Part shown: positions 1-6,385 of the stretch, piece after piece
How positions within the stretch are numbered: the first letter of the stretch is position 1
Layout: each line of letters begins with the position of its first letter
Notes under the pieces: generated by a model
The model's input: only the letters and a program-made list of their open reading frames with translations
Told to the model about the DNA's origin: nothing
Database searches by the model: none
Position numbers and translations under genes: made by a program
Assembly: GCA_030631725.1 (NCBI GenBank)
Contig: DAOVKO010000057.1
Span: forward strand, 1 to 10,061
DNA: 10,061 bases
Direction: 5' to 3'
Origin: Actinomycetes bacterium
GTDB taxonomy: Bacteria > Planctomycetota > Phycisphaerae > JAACET01

Positions 1-25
1 TTCTGAAAAATCAGGAGAAATCGCA

Positions 26-340
26 ATGGCCATTAACACCAAGCTTCCAAGTTACAACAACAGCGAAGGGCAGATATTTTCGCTGCGGGTGGTAAACGCT
101 CCCCCGACCAAGGGCCACGAGGACCGCTGGGAATACTTGGTCGTTGCGAAGAACGAGACCTGGGGCCGAGAAGAGTTCCGGGTGCTGATGAGCAAATCAG
201 CGTACGCTTCCGAGCAGGAGGCCGAACAAGCTGTCCTCGGTGAACCTGTAGAAGAGGTCAAGAAACGCCTGGATGCTCTTGGGGAAAAGACCATCGACCT
301 TTTCGAGGCGGATTTATCCGGCGGGTGGACCGTGGTGTAA
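26..340 (+). CDS. Small hypothetical protein (orphan)
   Basis: A 104-residue soluble protein that I do not recognise. It has no signal peptide, membrane segment or Cys. The N-terminal half is mixed polar/beta-like (residues 15-55), the middle is rich in Glu and Ala (about 60-90, probably helical), and the tail ends in a distinct L-F-x-x-D-L-S-G-G-W-x-V motif. The start is well supported: an AGGAG Shine-Dalgarno at 13-17 stands 8 nt before the ATG. The motif at the tail recurs in a decayed copy at 1297-1362, downstream of the next gene, which shows that this 3' end was once duplicated and adds weight to the gene being real. It lies 80 nt upstream of the PfkB kinase on the same strand and may be co-transcribed with it. 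Function unknown. Confidence 0.75.
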   Translation: MAINTKLPSYNNSEGQIFSLRVVNAPPTKGHEDRWEYLVVAKNETWGREEFRVLMSKSAYASEQEAEQAVLGEPVEEVKKRLDALGEKTIDLFEADLSGGWTVV

Positions 341-350
341 AACACTTAGC

Positions 351-394
351 CCAAATTGGTCCCAAGATCGATAACGCTGGGAAAGGCAATTTGG
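351..394 (+). other. Inverted repeat / stem-loop between orphan gene and kinase
   Basis: An 8-bp perfect inverted repeat, CCAAATTG (351-358) and CAATTTGG (387-394), encloses a second short stem, TCCC (360-363) with GGGA (379-382). Together they can form a two-tier hairpin in the spacer. No T-tract follows on either strand, so an intrinsic terminator is unlikely; mRNA processing or a protein-binding site are possible. The role is inference. Confidence 0.35.
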
Positions 395-420
395 CAGCGG
401 CTTGGCTCTGGAGCTAAGGA

Positions 421-1263
421 ATGGCAAAGGCAATAGTTTTCGGAGAGATTCTATTTGATGTGTTCGCTGATTGTGAATGTCTAGGCGGAGCACCGCTGAA
501 CTGCGGGTGGTATCTGCGGCAATTCGGCATAGAAGTGCAGATGGTCAGCGCCATCGGAAGAGATCGGCGCGGCCAAGAAGCCGAACAACTGATACGAGAA
601 GCGGGAATCGGCCTGGATTTGATCGCCAAGCGCGATGAGCCAACTGGATATGTAACGGTAAAACTGTCAAATGGAGAACCGGATTTTACCATCCACGAGG
701 GTGTGGCCTGGGATCATATCGAGCCAACAGACGGCGGGGCGCCCAAGGCAGAGCTGCTCTATTTCGGCAGTCTGGCCCAACGGACAAAAGTGAATCGGGC
801 GACTCTTAAATGGTTACTCGGCAATGGGGCCGGGTATCGACTTTTTGACGTCAATCTTCGCCAAGATTACTACAGCCCAGACATCCTGAGGGATGGATTG
901 GCCGCAGCCAGCCTTCTCAAATGCAATCACGAAGAATGGGAGGTTCTCAAAGAGGTCGCCTCAGTAGATAAACCCTGGGAATTAGCTGAACGATTCGGGA
1001 TATCGGCGGTAGTTATCACACGGGGAGCGGCTGGAGTAGACTTATATCTTCCGGATGAGACTATACATGCCCAGAGCAAGGCCAGCGACGTGGTAGATAC
1101 GGTGGGAGCAGGTGATGCAGTAGCGGCTGTGCTGGGGGCGGCATTAATCAAGGGTAGGGATCTGCCCGAAGCGATAGTGCTAGCTATGGAAGCGGGGGCC
1201 TTTGTCGTTGGTCAAAGAGGAGCACAGACCGAGCTGCCGGAAGAGCTGAAAGCTCGATGCTAA
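421..1263 (+). CDS. PfkB-family carbohydrate kinase (fructokinase-like)
   Basis: A ribokinase/PfkB-fold sugar kinase of 280 residues, slightly shorter than the usual 300 or so. It should transfer phosphate from ATP to a sugar hydroxyl in the cytoplasm. The N-terminal sugar-binding signature is seen as G-G-A-P-L-N at residues 22-27. F-D-V-N-L-R at about 142-147 is typical of fructokinase-like members. T-R-G-A-A-G at about 200-205 precedes the C-terminal signature D-T-V-G-A-G-D at 226-232, where D232 is the expected catalytic base and G229-G231 the anion hole. The residues after it are A-V rather than the common A/S-F. The start is ATG 421 with GGAG at 410-413, 7 nt upstream. The substrate cannot be read from sequence; fructose is the best guess. 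The converging gene downstream is an SDR dehydrogenase of a type often active on sugar acids. Confidence 0.9.
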   Translation: MAKAIVFGEILFDVFADCECLGGAPLNCGWYLRQFGIEVQMVSAIGRDRRGQEAEQLIREAGIGLDLIAKRDEPTGYVTVKLSNGEPDFTIHEGVAWDHIEPTDGGAPKAELLYFGSLAQRTKVNRATLKWLLGNGAGYRLFDVNLRQDYYSPDILRDGLAAASLLKCNHEEWEVLKEVASVDKPWELAERFGISAVVITRGAAGVDLYLPDETIHAQSKASDVVDTVGAGDAVAAVLGAALIKGRDLPEAIVLAMEAGAFVVGQRGAQTELPEELKARC

Positions 1264-1296
1264 GCAATCGAACAAACCTGAGCCGACAAATCATAG

Positions 1297-1362
1297 GTTG
1301 GATGAAAATCCGCCATCGACCTTTTCGCGGTGGACTTATCCGGAGGCTGGGCGGTGCTGTAA
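1297..1362 (+). pseudogene. Decayed copy of the 3' end of the 26-340 gene
   Basis: The 17 codons at 1312-1362 match the last 17 codons of the small gene at 26-340 (positions 290-340) at 42 of 51 bases. They encode A-I-D-L-F-A-V-D-L-S-G-G-W-A-V-L followed by the same TAA stop. Several differences are synonymous or conservative, so the copy diverged while still coding. Weaker similarity reaches back to about 1297, but the frame is closed upstream by TGA at 1303-1305 and TAG at 1294-1296, and no start is left. It is therefore a remnant of a second paralogue, left between the kinase and the SDR gene. Confidence 0.7.
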
Positions 1363-1387
1363 GCCGGTGAATTGCTCGAGAGACTGA

Positions 1388-2161
1388 TCAAAGCCTGGCC
1401 AGGAATCCCCCGTCGACGTAAATGGTTTGCCCGGTAATAAAGGCTCCAGCTTCGCAGGCTAATAATACCGCCGGTCCGACAAGGTCCTCGGGCTGGCCCC
1501 AGCGCCCGGCAGGCGTGCGAGATATTATCCAATCGTGAAACTCTTTGTCGTCGATGAGCACCTGGGTCATCTCGGTGCGGATGTATCCCGGAGCAATGGC
1601 GTTGACCCGAATGTTGTATTGAGCCCATTCAACGGCTAAGGACTTGGTCAGTTGGGCCAGCCCGCCCTTGGCGGCTGTATAGGCAGCAATTCGAGGACGA
1701 GTCGCTTGGCAGCACAACGAGGCGATGTTGATAATACTTCCCCCGCGGGCGCGTTCGATCATGGCCCGGCCGATCCCCTGAGACAATAGAAAAGGTACTG
1801 TAAGGTCCAGGTCCAAGACCGCCTGCCAATCATCCACAGACAAATCGACAGCTGGGGCCCGGCGATTGATCCCCGCACAATTGACCAGGACATCTATCCC
1901 GCCTCGCCAAGCCAGGGACTTTTCGATCAGCTTCCGGCGGTCGGCAGGCCGGGCCAAATCGGCACAAACGGCCAGGGCCCCAGCGCCGGACAATTCGACA
2001 GCTTCAACCACTCGCTCAAGATTCTCTCGCCGGCGAGCCGCCACTACCACCGCAGCCCCGGCGGCTGCCAGTCCCTGAGCCAGGGCTCGGCCGATACCAG
2101 AACTGGCCCCGGTTACCAAAGCTGTCTTACCCGATAAATCAAAGAGTGCAGCTATGACCAT
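1388..2161 (-). CDS. SDR-family NAD(P)-dependent oxidoreductase (gluconate 5-dehydrogenase / 3-oxoacyl-ACP reductase-like)
   Basis: A classical short-chain dehydrogenase of 257 residues, the normal family length. The cofactor motif T-G-A-S-S-G-I-G is at 17-24 and N-C-A-G at 94-97. Catalytic Ser is S148, with Y161 and K165 in Y-T-A-A-K. The C-terminal G-Q-T-I-Y-V-D-G-G ending is typical. The Asn of the catalytic tetrad, expected in L-D-x-N-L, appears as Asp (D119). The overall pattern fits the gluconate 5-dehydrogenase/KduD-like branch, but the substrate is not decidable. I chose ATG 2161 because it gives the usual N-terminus shortly before the fold. A GGAG lies only one base upstream, so initiation is unclear, and a GTG at 2194 would add 11 residues. 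It lies 66 nt behind the TAG of the extended secreted-protein frame and may be the last gene of that transcript. Confidence 0.9.
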   Translation of the reverse strand: MVIAALFDLSGKTALVTGASSGIGRALAQGLAAAGAAVVVAARRRENLERVVEAVELSGAGALAVCADLARPADRRKLIEKSLAWRGGIDVLVNCAGINRRAPAVDLSVDDWQAVLDLDLTVPFLLSQGIGRAMIERARGGSIINIASLCCQATRPRIAAYTAAKGGLAQLTKSLAVEWAQYNIRVNAIAPGYIRTEMTQVLIDDKEFHDWIISRTPAGRWGQPEDLVGPAVLLACEAGAFITGQTIYVDGGFLARL

Positions 2162-2178
2162 TCTCCAGGAAACGCCGA
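2148..2178. repeat. Direct repeat copy A (31 bp)
   Basis: This 31-bp segment is identical at 29 positions to 3831-3861, including a perfect run of 20 (gcagctatgaccattctcca on the + strand). Copy A covers the start of the SDR gene. The two copies bracket about 1.65 kb holding the secreted protein and the small ORF. Confidence 0.8.
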
Positions 2179-2227
2179 ACGAGGCTGCCCACACCGGCGA
2201 CGTGAGATCGGTCCAACCGCATCTGGG

Positions 2228-3610
2228 CTATTCGAGTGTGAACGTCGCCTTGTTGCACTGGACCGGAAAGCCAATATCGAACTGCACTTCAGCGGTGAAA
2301 GTCCCTTTCAGCCCTTCTGGCACTCGCCACGAACGCCTGCAGGTGAAGCCTCACCCGTACTCCATGGTGAACTCGTCAATAACCTTGCCCTTAGCGTCGG
2401 TCACCGTCACCTTGGGTTCGTCGAGTCGGGTGTACATATCAGCCCCATCGCCGGTGACGATCAATACCGAAAGTCCCGGCTGAATCGTGGGTGTCGCAAG
2501 AGAAAACTCCACGGTCCCGCCTTTGAGCGTGGTTGTCATAGAAGTGCTCAAGGGCGAGCCGATCGGCAAAGTGGTTTTCTTTCCTGCTGCAACGCTTATG
2601 GAGTGCGCGCTGCCTTTGCCAAGGATGAACTCTGTGTCGGCTGCCATCAAGCACGAGCGTTGGCCTTTGTCGTTTGGGGCGGACCACCTCCGGCAATACA
2701 TAATGTCATACTTGCCAGCAGATATCGGCAGCGGATCACGACCGCCGGCCAGCAGGCTCAACTCCCCCTTATGATGCAGTACCAATTCCCATTTGTCCGT
2801 GTCGATCTGTATCTCGCCGGCTGCTACGTTCACTTTCTCCGCCTTGGCTCTGCCACCATCCGCCGAGACGCTCAGCTTGTACCACTCTCCATCCACGTTC
2901 ATGGGCTGGCCATAGAAGGCCTTGGTGAATGAGCGAGTAAACGTACCGTCGTCTGTGTCAACAAGGACGATATCTCCTGTTCCCGCCCTCATTGGCCCGG
3001 GATTCTTGGAGTCGTAGGCGCCTTTGCAGTCGAAACGGAAGTCGCCAGCGTTGTCGATCAGACGAATGGTATACTCTGTCTGCCCAAATTGGCACTTTCC
3101 TTGCACAGCCGGAGCAAAGGAGATAATGACCATATATTGCCCGCCACTGCCATAACAGAATATACCTTCGCGAAGCAGCAAGGGAAACGTTCTGCCTTGC
3201 CGTACCGCTGACATGTTAGTTAGTCTGAACTGAGCTTGGTAGCTAATGCTCTTCTGTACTTTCTCCGGGCGCAAAGTGATAGCCTTATCTTTGTCGAACT
3301 TACCATTACCATTAAAGTCAATCAGCAACATATCTGGATTAGCTGCCTCTTCCGTGCTGTAGTCTAGGGCAAAGTGGATGCCGGACTTTTGCTTGCTGCC
3401 CGGCAGCTCCAATTCTCCTGTAATGGCTCTTGAGCCCAGACCCGCAACCTCAGTCTCGCTCGTGCCCGAAACACGCCCCCGGAGCATAAGCCCCGGAAAT
3501 AGCGCCAAGTCCGGATTGCACGCCACTGGCCTCAGTTCTCCCCCATCAGCCCAGCCAACACCAACTGCCAACACAACAGCCGCAAAACAGATCAGCTTTG
3601 TTTTTCGCAT
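2228..3610 (-). CDS. Secreted protein of unknown function with in-frame TGA; candidate selenoprotein
   Basis: The conventional ORF is 2351-3610 (419 residues). ATG 3610 has a GGGAGA Shine-Dalgarno just upstream. Residues 1-21 form a signal peptide (K/R-rich start, hydrophobic core, G-W-A before the likely cut), so the product is exported. A calcium-type loop D-x-N-x-N-G-x-x-D is at 98-106. The rest is beta-rich with scattered Cys. I recognise no catalytic domain; extracellular binding is a guess. After E-Y-G the frame meets TGA (2351-2353), then continues G-F-T-C-R-R-S-W-R-V-P and on for 40 codons to TAG 2228-2230. This tail alternates polar and hydrophobic residues (T-F-T-A-E-V-Q-F-D-I; A-T-F-T-L-E), like a final beta-sandwich portion. 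Readthrough would give 460 residues with position 420 as selenocysteine, four residues from a Cys. A nonsense mutation or sequencing error would also explain it. Confidence 0.75.
2319..2337 (-). promoter_or_regulatory. Candidate bacterial SECIS hairpin after an in-frame UGA
   Basis: Read on the minus strand, GGCGUUCGUGGCGAGUGCC folds into an 8-bp stem (six Watson-Crick pairs, one G-U and one U-G) closed by a UGG loop. A broken lower stem can extend it: C2343-G2313, C2342-G2314, U2341-A2315 and C2339-G2317. The stem begins 13 nt after the UGA at 2351-2353, and the loop begins 21 nt after it. As I recall the bacterial SECIS model, it needs a loop roughly 16-37 nt from the UGA with a G among its first two bases; both hold. 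Such hairpins also arise by chance in GC-rich coding DNA, so this is a candidate only. Confidence 0.4.
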
Positions 3611-3647
3611 ATCAGTCTCCCGCTCGAAAGTATCCCATCAAAACGGC

Positions 3648-3851
3648 TTACGTCTGTCTATTGGACACATCGGCCCGCATGAGCTTAGCTGGGATTTCCC
3701 ATACTACTTTCTGGCCACAACCGTCACAGGCTTCTCCCCGCATCATACCCCAGCTCGCGGGCAGATGGCAGCTTTCATCATACCCGAATCCGCGGGGAGA
3801 AGGCCAGGTTCTCTCGTCATATTCCATTTCGCAGCTATGACCATTCTCCAA
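3648..3851 (-). CDS. Possible small Cys-rich protein
   Basis: A 67-codon frame with TTG as first codon, unrecognised. It holds four Cys, two of them in C-D-G-C (about residues 42-45), and two His, which could form a zinc site. Its composition is coding-like, with purine-rich first codon positions. It ends 37 nt before the start of the secreted-protein gene and follows a promoter-like sequence by a short leader, so it could be the first gene of that transcript. Against it: there is no Shine-Dalgarno before the TTG, the next in-frame ATG (3827) is also poorly placed, and its first codons lie inside the 31-bp repeat. It may be a remnant or a leader rather than an intact gene. Confidence 0.35.
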   Translation of the reverse strand: MENGHSCEMEYDERTWPSPRGFGYDESCHLPASWGMMRGEACDGCGQKVVWEIPAKLMRADVSNRQT

Positions 3852-3861
3852 GTAACGCCGA
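3831..3861. repeat. Direct repeat copy B (31 bp)
   Basis: Partner of 2148-2178 (29 of 31 identical, same orientation). Copy B lies downstream of the minus-strand promoter-like site and overlaps the start of the small Cys-rich frame. Similarity ends abruptly beyond the 31 bp on the coding side. Confidence 0.8.
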
Positions 3862-3888
3862 CAAGACTAAATCAGGCGTTCGGCGGGT

Positions 3889-3917
3889 ATATTATCAGGG
3901 CAACAACGCAGGGGCAA
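3889..3917 (-). promoter_or_regulatory. Promoter-like site for the minus-strand genes
   Basis: On the minus strand, TTGCCC (3917-3912) and TAATAT (3894-3889) are 17 nt apart. A TG one base before the -10 (TGATAATAT) gives an extended -10. Transcription would begin near 3882, about 30 nt before the small Cys-rich frame and upstream of the secreted protein and the SDR gene. A TTGACT also overlaps at 3922-3917, but its spacing is too long. Prediction by eye only. Confidence 0.4.
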
Positions 3918-3922
3918 GTCAA

Positions 3923-4104
3923 GTGCTGTGCGGATTAGGCCCGCCCCTCGAAATATAATTTTTTCTACACATTCAGTCTAAGATGTCCGATAATCATCAT
4001 AACAGAAAACAGAGACGGCGCAGGCTCCGGGGTCGAGGCTCGGCCCAGCAGTAGTCCAGCGAATCAAATGAATCAGGCGTAATTATGGTAATTGAGGGAG
4101 GACT
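3923..4104. other. Divergent intergenic region
   Basis: This spacer separates the minus-strand group from the plus-strand amidase and holds no convincing ORF. An AT-rich patch with a T6 run lies near 3953-3967. A 6-bp hairpin (GGGTCG 4030-4035 with CGGCCC 4041-4046, one G-T pair, 5-nt loop) has no T-tract. I could not pick out a reliable promoter for the amidase gene. Confidence 0.4.
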
Positions 4105-4107
4105 TTG

Positions 4108-4770
4108 GTGACACACAAGCCCTTGGTGATGTTGGTAATGAGCATAATGGCTCCGGTCCTGGTGGGCTGCGGACCCCGGCGGACAACGACGGTGGACCCC
4201 CCGCTGGATCCGGTCTTCAGAGAAACTGGCGAACCACTAGGGTATAGAAGGCAACGGCCTGCCGGGCGGAGAAGCCGTTCCCAAACGACTCGGCCTTCAC
4301 GAAGGCCGTGGACAGTAGCAAACCTGTCAAACCGCTGGAAATACATAATCGTTCACCACAGTGCCACACAAGCCGGCGGAGCCCGGAGATTCGATCGAGC
4401 ACACAGAGACAACGGGTGGGACGAACTGGGCTATCACTTCGTCATCGGCAACGGCAGCGATACGCCTGACGGAAAGATCGAGGTCGGCTCCAGGTGGCGT
4501 CAGCAAAAACACGGGGCCCATTGCCGCGTTTCTCCTGGCGACTCCAACGAATACAACAAGCACGGTATAGGCATATGCCTGGTGGGCAACTTCGAGTACA
4601 CTCGGCCGTCTGCCGCCCAGATGAAGTCCCTGACTTATCTAACGAAGGGACTGCTGGCCTGTACTCATTTGCCGGCATCGGCGGTACATTACCATCGAGA
4701 TTTCGACAGTACCAAATGCCCGGGACGGTATTTCCCATACGCAAGATACAAACGGGACCTGCGAGATTAG
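4108..4770 (+). CDS. Lipoprotein N-acetylmuramoyl-L-alanine amidase (amidase_2/PGRP fold)
   Basis: A zinc amidase that should cut the bond between N-acetylmuramic acid and L-Ala in peptidoglycan. Counted from GTG 4108 (220 residues), the N-terminus is a lipoprotein signal with lipobox L-V-G-C (Cys 21), so the enzyme is probably anchored in a membrane facing the wall. A basic, Pro/Arg-rich linker follows to about residue 75. The catalytic domain starts at W-K-Y-I-I-V-H-H-S. Expected zinc ligands are H83 (V-H-H-S-A-T), H196 and C204 (Y-H-R-D-F-D-S-T-K-C-P-G), with the family's 8-residue spacing between the last two and Y109 in G-Y-H-F. GTG 4108 is preferred over TTG 4105 because GGGAGG (4096-4101) stands 6 nt before it. 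Wall recycling or remodelling is the likely role; the neighbours do not refine it. Confidence 0.88.
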   Translation: MTHKPLVMLVMSIMAPVLVGCGPRRTTTVDPPLDPVFRETGEPLGYRRQRPAGRRSRSQTTRPSRRPWTVANLSNRWKYIIVHHSATQAGGARRFDRAHRDNGWDELGYHFVIGNGSDTPDGKIEVGSRWRQQKHGAHCRVSPGDSNEYNKHGIGICLVGNFEYTRPSAAQMKSLTYLTKGLLACTHLPASAVHYHRDFDSTKCPGRYFPYARYKRDLRD

Positions 4771-4779
4771 GCTTGAGGC

Positions 4780-4831
4780 CTGAAGCGGTTCAGGGCTACG
4801 GTTTCGGTCCCGACACTTCAGAAGGTTTTTT
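4780..4831 (+). terminator. Possible terminator after the amidase gene
   Basis: CTGAAG (4780-4785) pairs with CTTCAG (4816-4821), and an inner GGG/CCC (4793-4795, 4809-4811) may add to the stem. AAGG and then T6 (4826-4831) follow. The loop is long and the stem short, so strength is doubtful, but the position between amidase and homoserine dehydrogenase fits. Confidence 0.35.
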
Positions 4832-4907
4832 CGACTTGCTATATGCGGTTTCGTGGGCGCGTCAGGTTTTGTTATAGTGGCTTAGCCTTGCACATTTCTT
4901 AATTGGC

Positions 4908-4936
4908 TTGACCTTAGCAAGGTAACTCTATACAGT
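4908..4936 (+). promoter_or_regulatory. Promoter-like site for the hom-apgM-lysC cluster
   Basis: TTGACC (4908-4913) matches the -35 consensus at five of six bases. TACAGT (4931-4936) lies 17 nt downstream, and the overlapping TATACA (4929-4934) 15 nt downstream. It sits about 35 nt before the start of homoserine dehydrogenase. By-eye call. Confidence 0.35.
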
Positions 4937-4971
4937 GTCGGCATCTGCGCCCCGCAATGCGGAGGATTACG

Positions 4972-6279
4972 GTGAAAAATAAGCCCAAAAAGATCGGCGT
5001 GGGACTGGTCGGCTTCGGCACGGTAGGGCAGGGAGTAGCGGCTCTGCTGAGCGACGCGGAGAGTCCGGCAACGGCAAAAACAGGTGTCCATCTGCGCCTG
5101 CTGCGTATCTGCGACGTGGACCTGGAGCGGCCGAGAGAAGTGGCTGTGGACTCGGCTCTGCTGACCAGCCGACTGGAGGATATTCTCGAAGACGAGGACA
5201 TCTCCATAGGCATTGAACTGATCGGCGGGGTGGATGGGGCTCTGGCGGTCGTGGAAAAGCTGCTCCGGGCGGGTAAAGATGTAGTTACGGCCAATAAAGC
5301 CCTGCTGGCCAGCCACGGAGCGGAACTGCTGAAATTGGCCGAGTCCGTGGGAAAGCAGATACGATTCGAGGCCAGTTGTGCCGGGGGAATCCCGCTTATC
5401 GGGGCCCTGGAAGAGGGCCTGGTGGCCAACAGAATAGACGGGCTCAAGGGAATCGTTAACGGGACCTGCAACTATATCCTGACGAGCATGACCGAGAAGC
5501 AGGAGTCGTTCTCCCGTGCTTTGTCCGAGGCCCAGGAGGCCGGGTACGCAGAGGCTGACCCTACGCTGGACATTAACGGGATGGACTCGGCCCATAAGCT
5601 GGCCATCCTGGCTATGCTGGCGTTCGGAACCCAAGTCAGTCTGGACAATATATACGTCGAAGGAATCGACAGGATAGAGCAAACGGACCTGGCCTTTGCG
5701 GCGGAGCTGGGCTACGTGATGAAACTCTTAGCCATAGGCGAAGTTCATCCTGAGGGGATTTCTCTGCGGGTGCATCCGACCTTCCTGCCTCGGGGCAGTC
5801 TGTTGGCCCAGGTGGGCGGAGTCTATAATGCGGTGAGCGTTTACGGTCATGCCACCGGCGAGACGCTTTACTACGGGATGGGTGCGGGTCGAATGCCCAC
5901 AGCCTCGGCGGTAATGGCTGATGTGATAGCCCTTGCCCGGGGACCGGATAGCTGCAGATGCCGGTCGCTGAGCGAATGGACGGGGCGAAAATTACCGATT
6001 GTATCCATAGAAGATATCGAATCGCGGTACTATATTCGGGTGACGGCGTTGGATGAGCCGGGCGTGATGGCCAAGGTTTCCGGGGTGCTGGGCAGCAAGC
6101 AGATCAGTCTTTCGGCCATACTGCAGCACGAAAGTGAGCCGGCTAAGCCCGTGCCTGTAATCATAATGACCCACTTGGCCCGGGAAGGTTCGGTGCGAGA
6201 GGCCCTGGCGGAGATCTCCGAACTGGATGTTGTTAGCGAACATCCTGTGTGCATTCGGGTGGCCGAAGAAAGCGTCTGA
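4972..6279 (+). CDS. hom: Homoserine dehydrogenase
   Basis: Reduces aspartate semialdehyde to homoserine with NAD(P)H, at the branch to threonine and methionine. From GTG 4972 it has 435 residues, normal for the monofunctional form with a C-terminal ACT domain. The Rossmann motif G-F-G-T-V-G-Q-G is at 14-21 and T-A-N-K at 106-109. The substrate-side motif A-S-C-A-G-G-I-P is at 134-141 and N-G-T-C-N-Y at 163-168. The family signature A-D-P-T-L-D-I-N-G-M-D-S-A-H-K ends at K209. The ACT domain (Y-Y-I-R-V-T-A-L-D-E-P-G-V onward, about 353-430) suggests feedback by an amino acid, commonly threonine. GTG 4972 is preferred to ATG 4957: GGAGG (4961-4965) lies 6 nt before it, and the ATG start would place that site inside the gene. 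First gene of the cluster with an apgM-like enzyme and aspartate kinase. Confidence 0.96.
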   Translation: MKNKPKKIGVGLVGFGTVGQGVAALLSDAESPATAKTGVHLRLLRICDVDLERPREVAVDSALLTSRLEDILEDEDISIGIELIGGVDGALAVVEKLLRAGKDVVTANKALLASHGAELLKLAESVGKQIRFEASCAGGIPLIGALEEGLVANRIDGLKGIVNGTCNYILTSMTEKQESFSRALSEAQEAGYAEADPTLDINGMDSAHKLAILAMLAFGTQVSLDNIYVEGIDRIEQTDLAFAAELGYVMKLLAIGEVHPEGISLRVHPTFLPRGSLLAQVGGVYNAVSVYGHATGETLYYGMGAGRMPTASAVMADVIALARGPDSCRCRSLSEWTGRKLPIVSIEDIESRYYIRVTALDEPGVMAKVSGVLGSKQISLSAILQHESEPAKPVPVIIMTHLAREGSVREALAEISELDVVSEHPVCIRVAEESV

Positions 6280-6288
6280 AGGAATAAT

Positions 6289-6378
6289 TGCGAACTGCGA
6301 ATTGCGAATTGAAAGAAAGAACAAAGGCACGAGCCATGCACAAAACAAATTCGAAATGCGAAACTCGAAATGCGAAAT
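6289..6378. repeat. Short tandem repeats in the hom-apgM spacer
   Basis: Two blocks fill the spacer. At 6289-6309 there are three 7-bp units, TGCGAAC/TGCGAAT/TGCGAAT. At 6351-6378 there are two 14-bp units, TCGAAATGCGAAA(C/T), differing only in the last base. Similar AT-rich GCGAAT/CGAAAT arrays recur between genes in several uncultured bacterial lineages, from memory. The block covers the place where a ribosome-binding site for the next gene would be expected. Confidence 0.65.
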
Positions 6379-6385
6379 TAGTTCT

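Noticed and set aside
2149..2161. cagctatgaccat resembles the E. coli lacZ start and the M13 reverse primer region, suggesting vector contamination
   Set aside because: The match is about 13 bases and breaks on both sides; the segment belongs to a native 31-bp repeat and overlaps a genuine SDR gene.
2154..2483. Plus-strand frame of 109 codons in the apparent gap between the SDR and secreted-protein genes
   Set aside because: The minus-strand continuation past the TGA explains this stretch better, with protein-like composition; the plus frame shows no motif.
3378..3938. Long plus-strand frame of 186 codons
   Set aside because: It runs antisense to the secreted protein and small ORF, has low-complexity Pro/Ser/Thr composition and lacks a ribosome-binding site or recognisable motif.
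4882..5682. Long minus-strand frame of 266 codons
   Set aside because: It is antisense to homoserine dehydrogenase, whose motifs are complete; the open frame reflects GC-rich codon use.
6289..6378. Repeat block as a CRISPR array
   Set aside because: Units are 7 and 14 bp in direct tandem with no spacers, and no cas genes are nearby.
6227..6385. 53-residue N-terminal extension of the apgM-like protein
   Set aside because: It overlaps the end of hom and translates the tandem repeats; the family N-terminus begins at ATG 6386.
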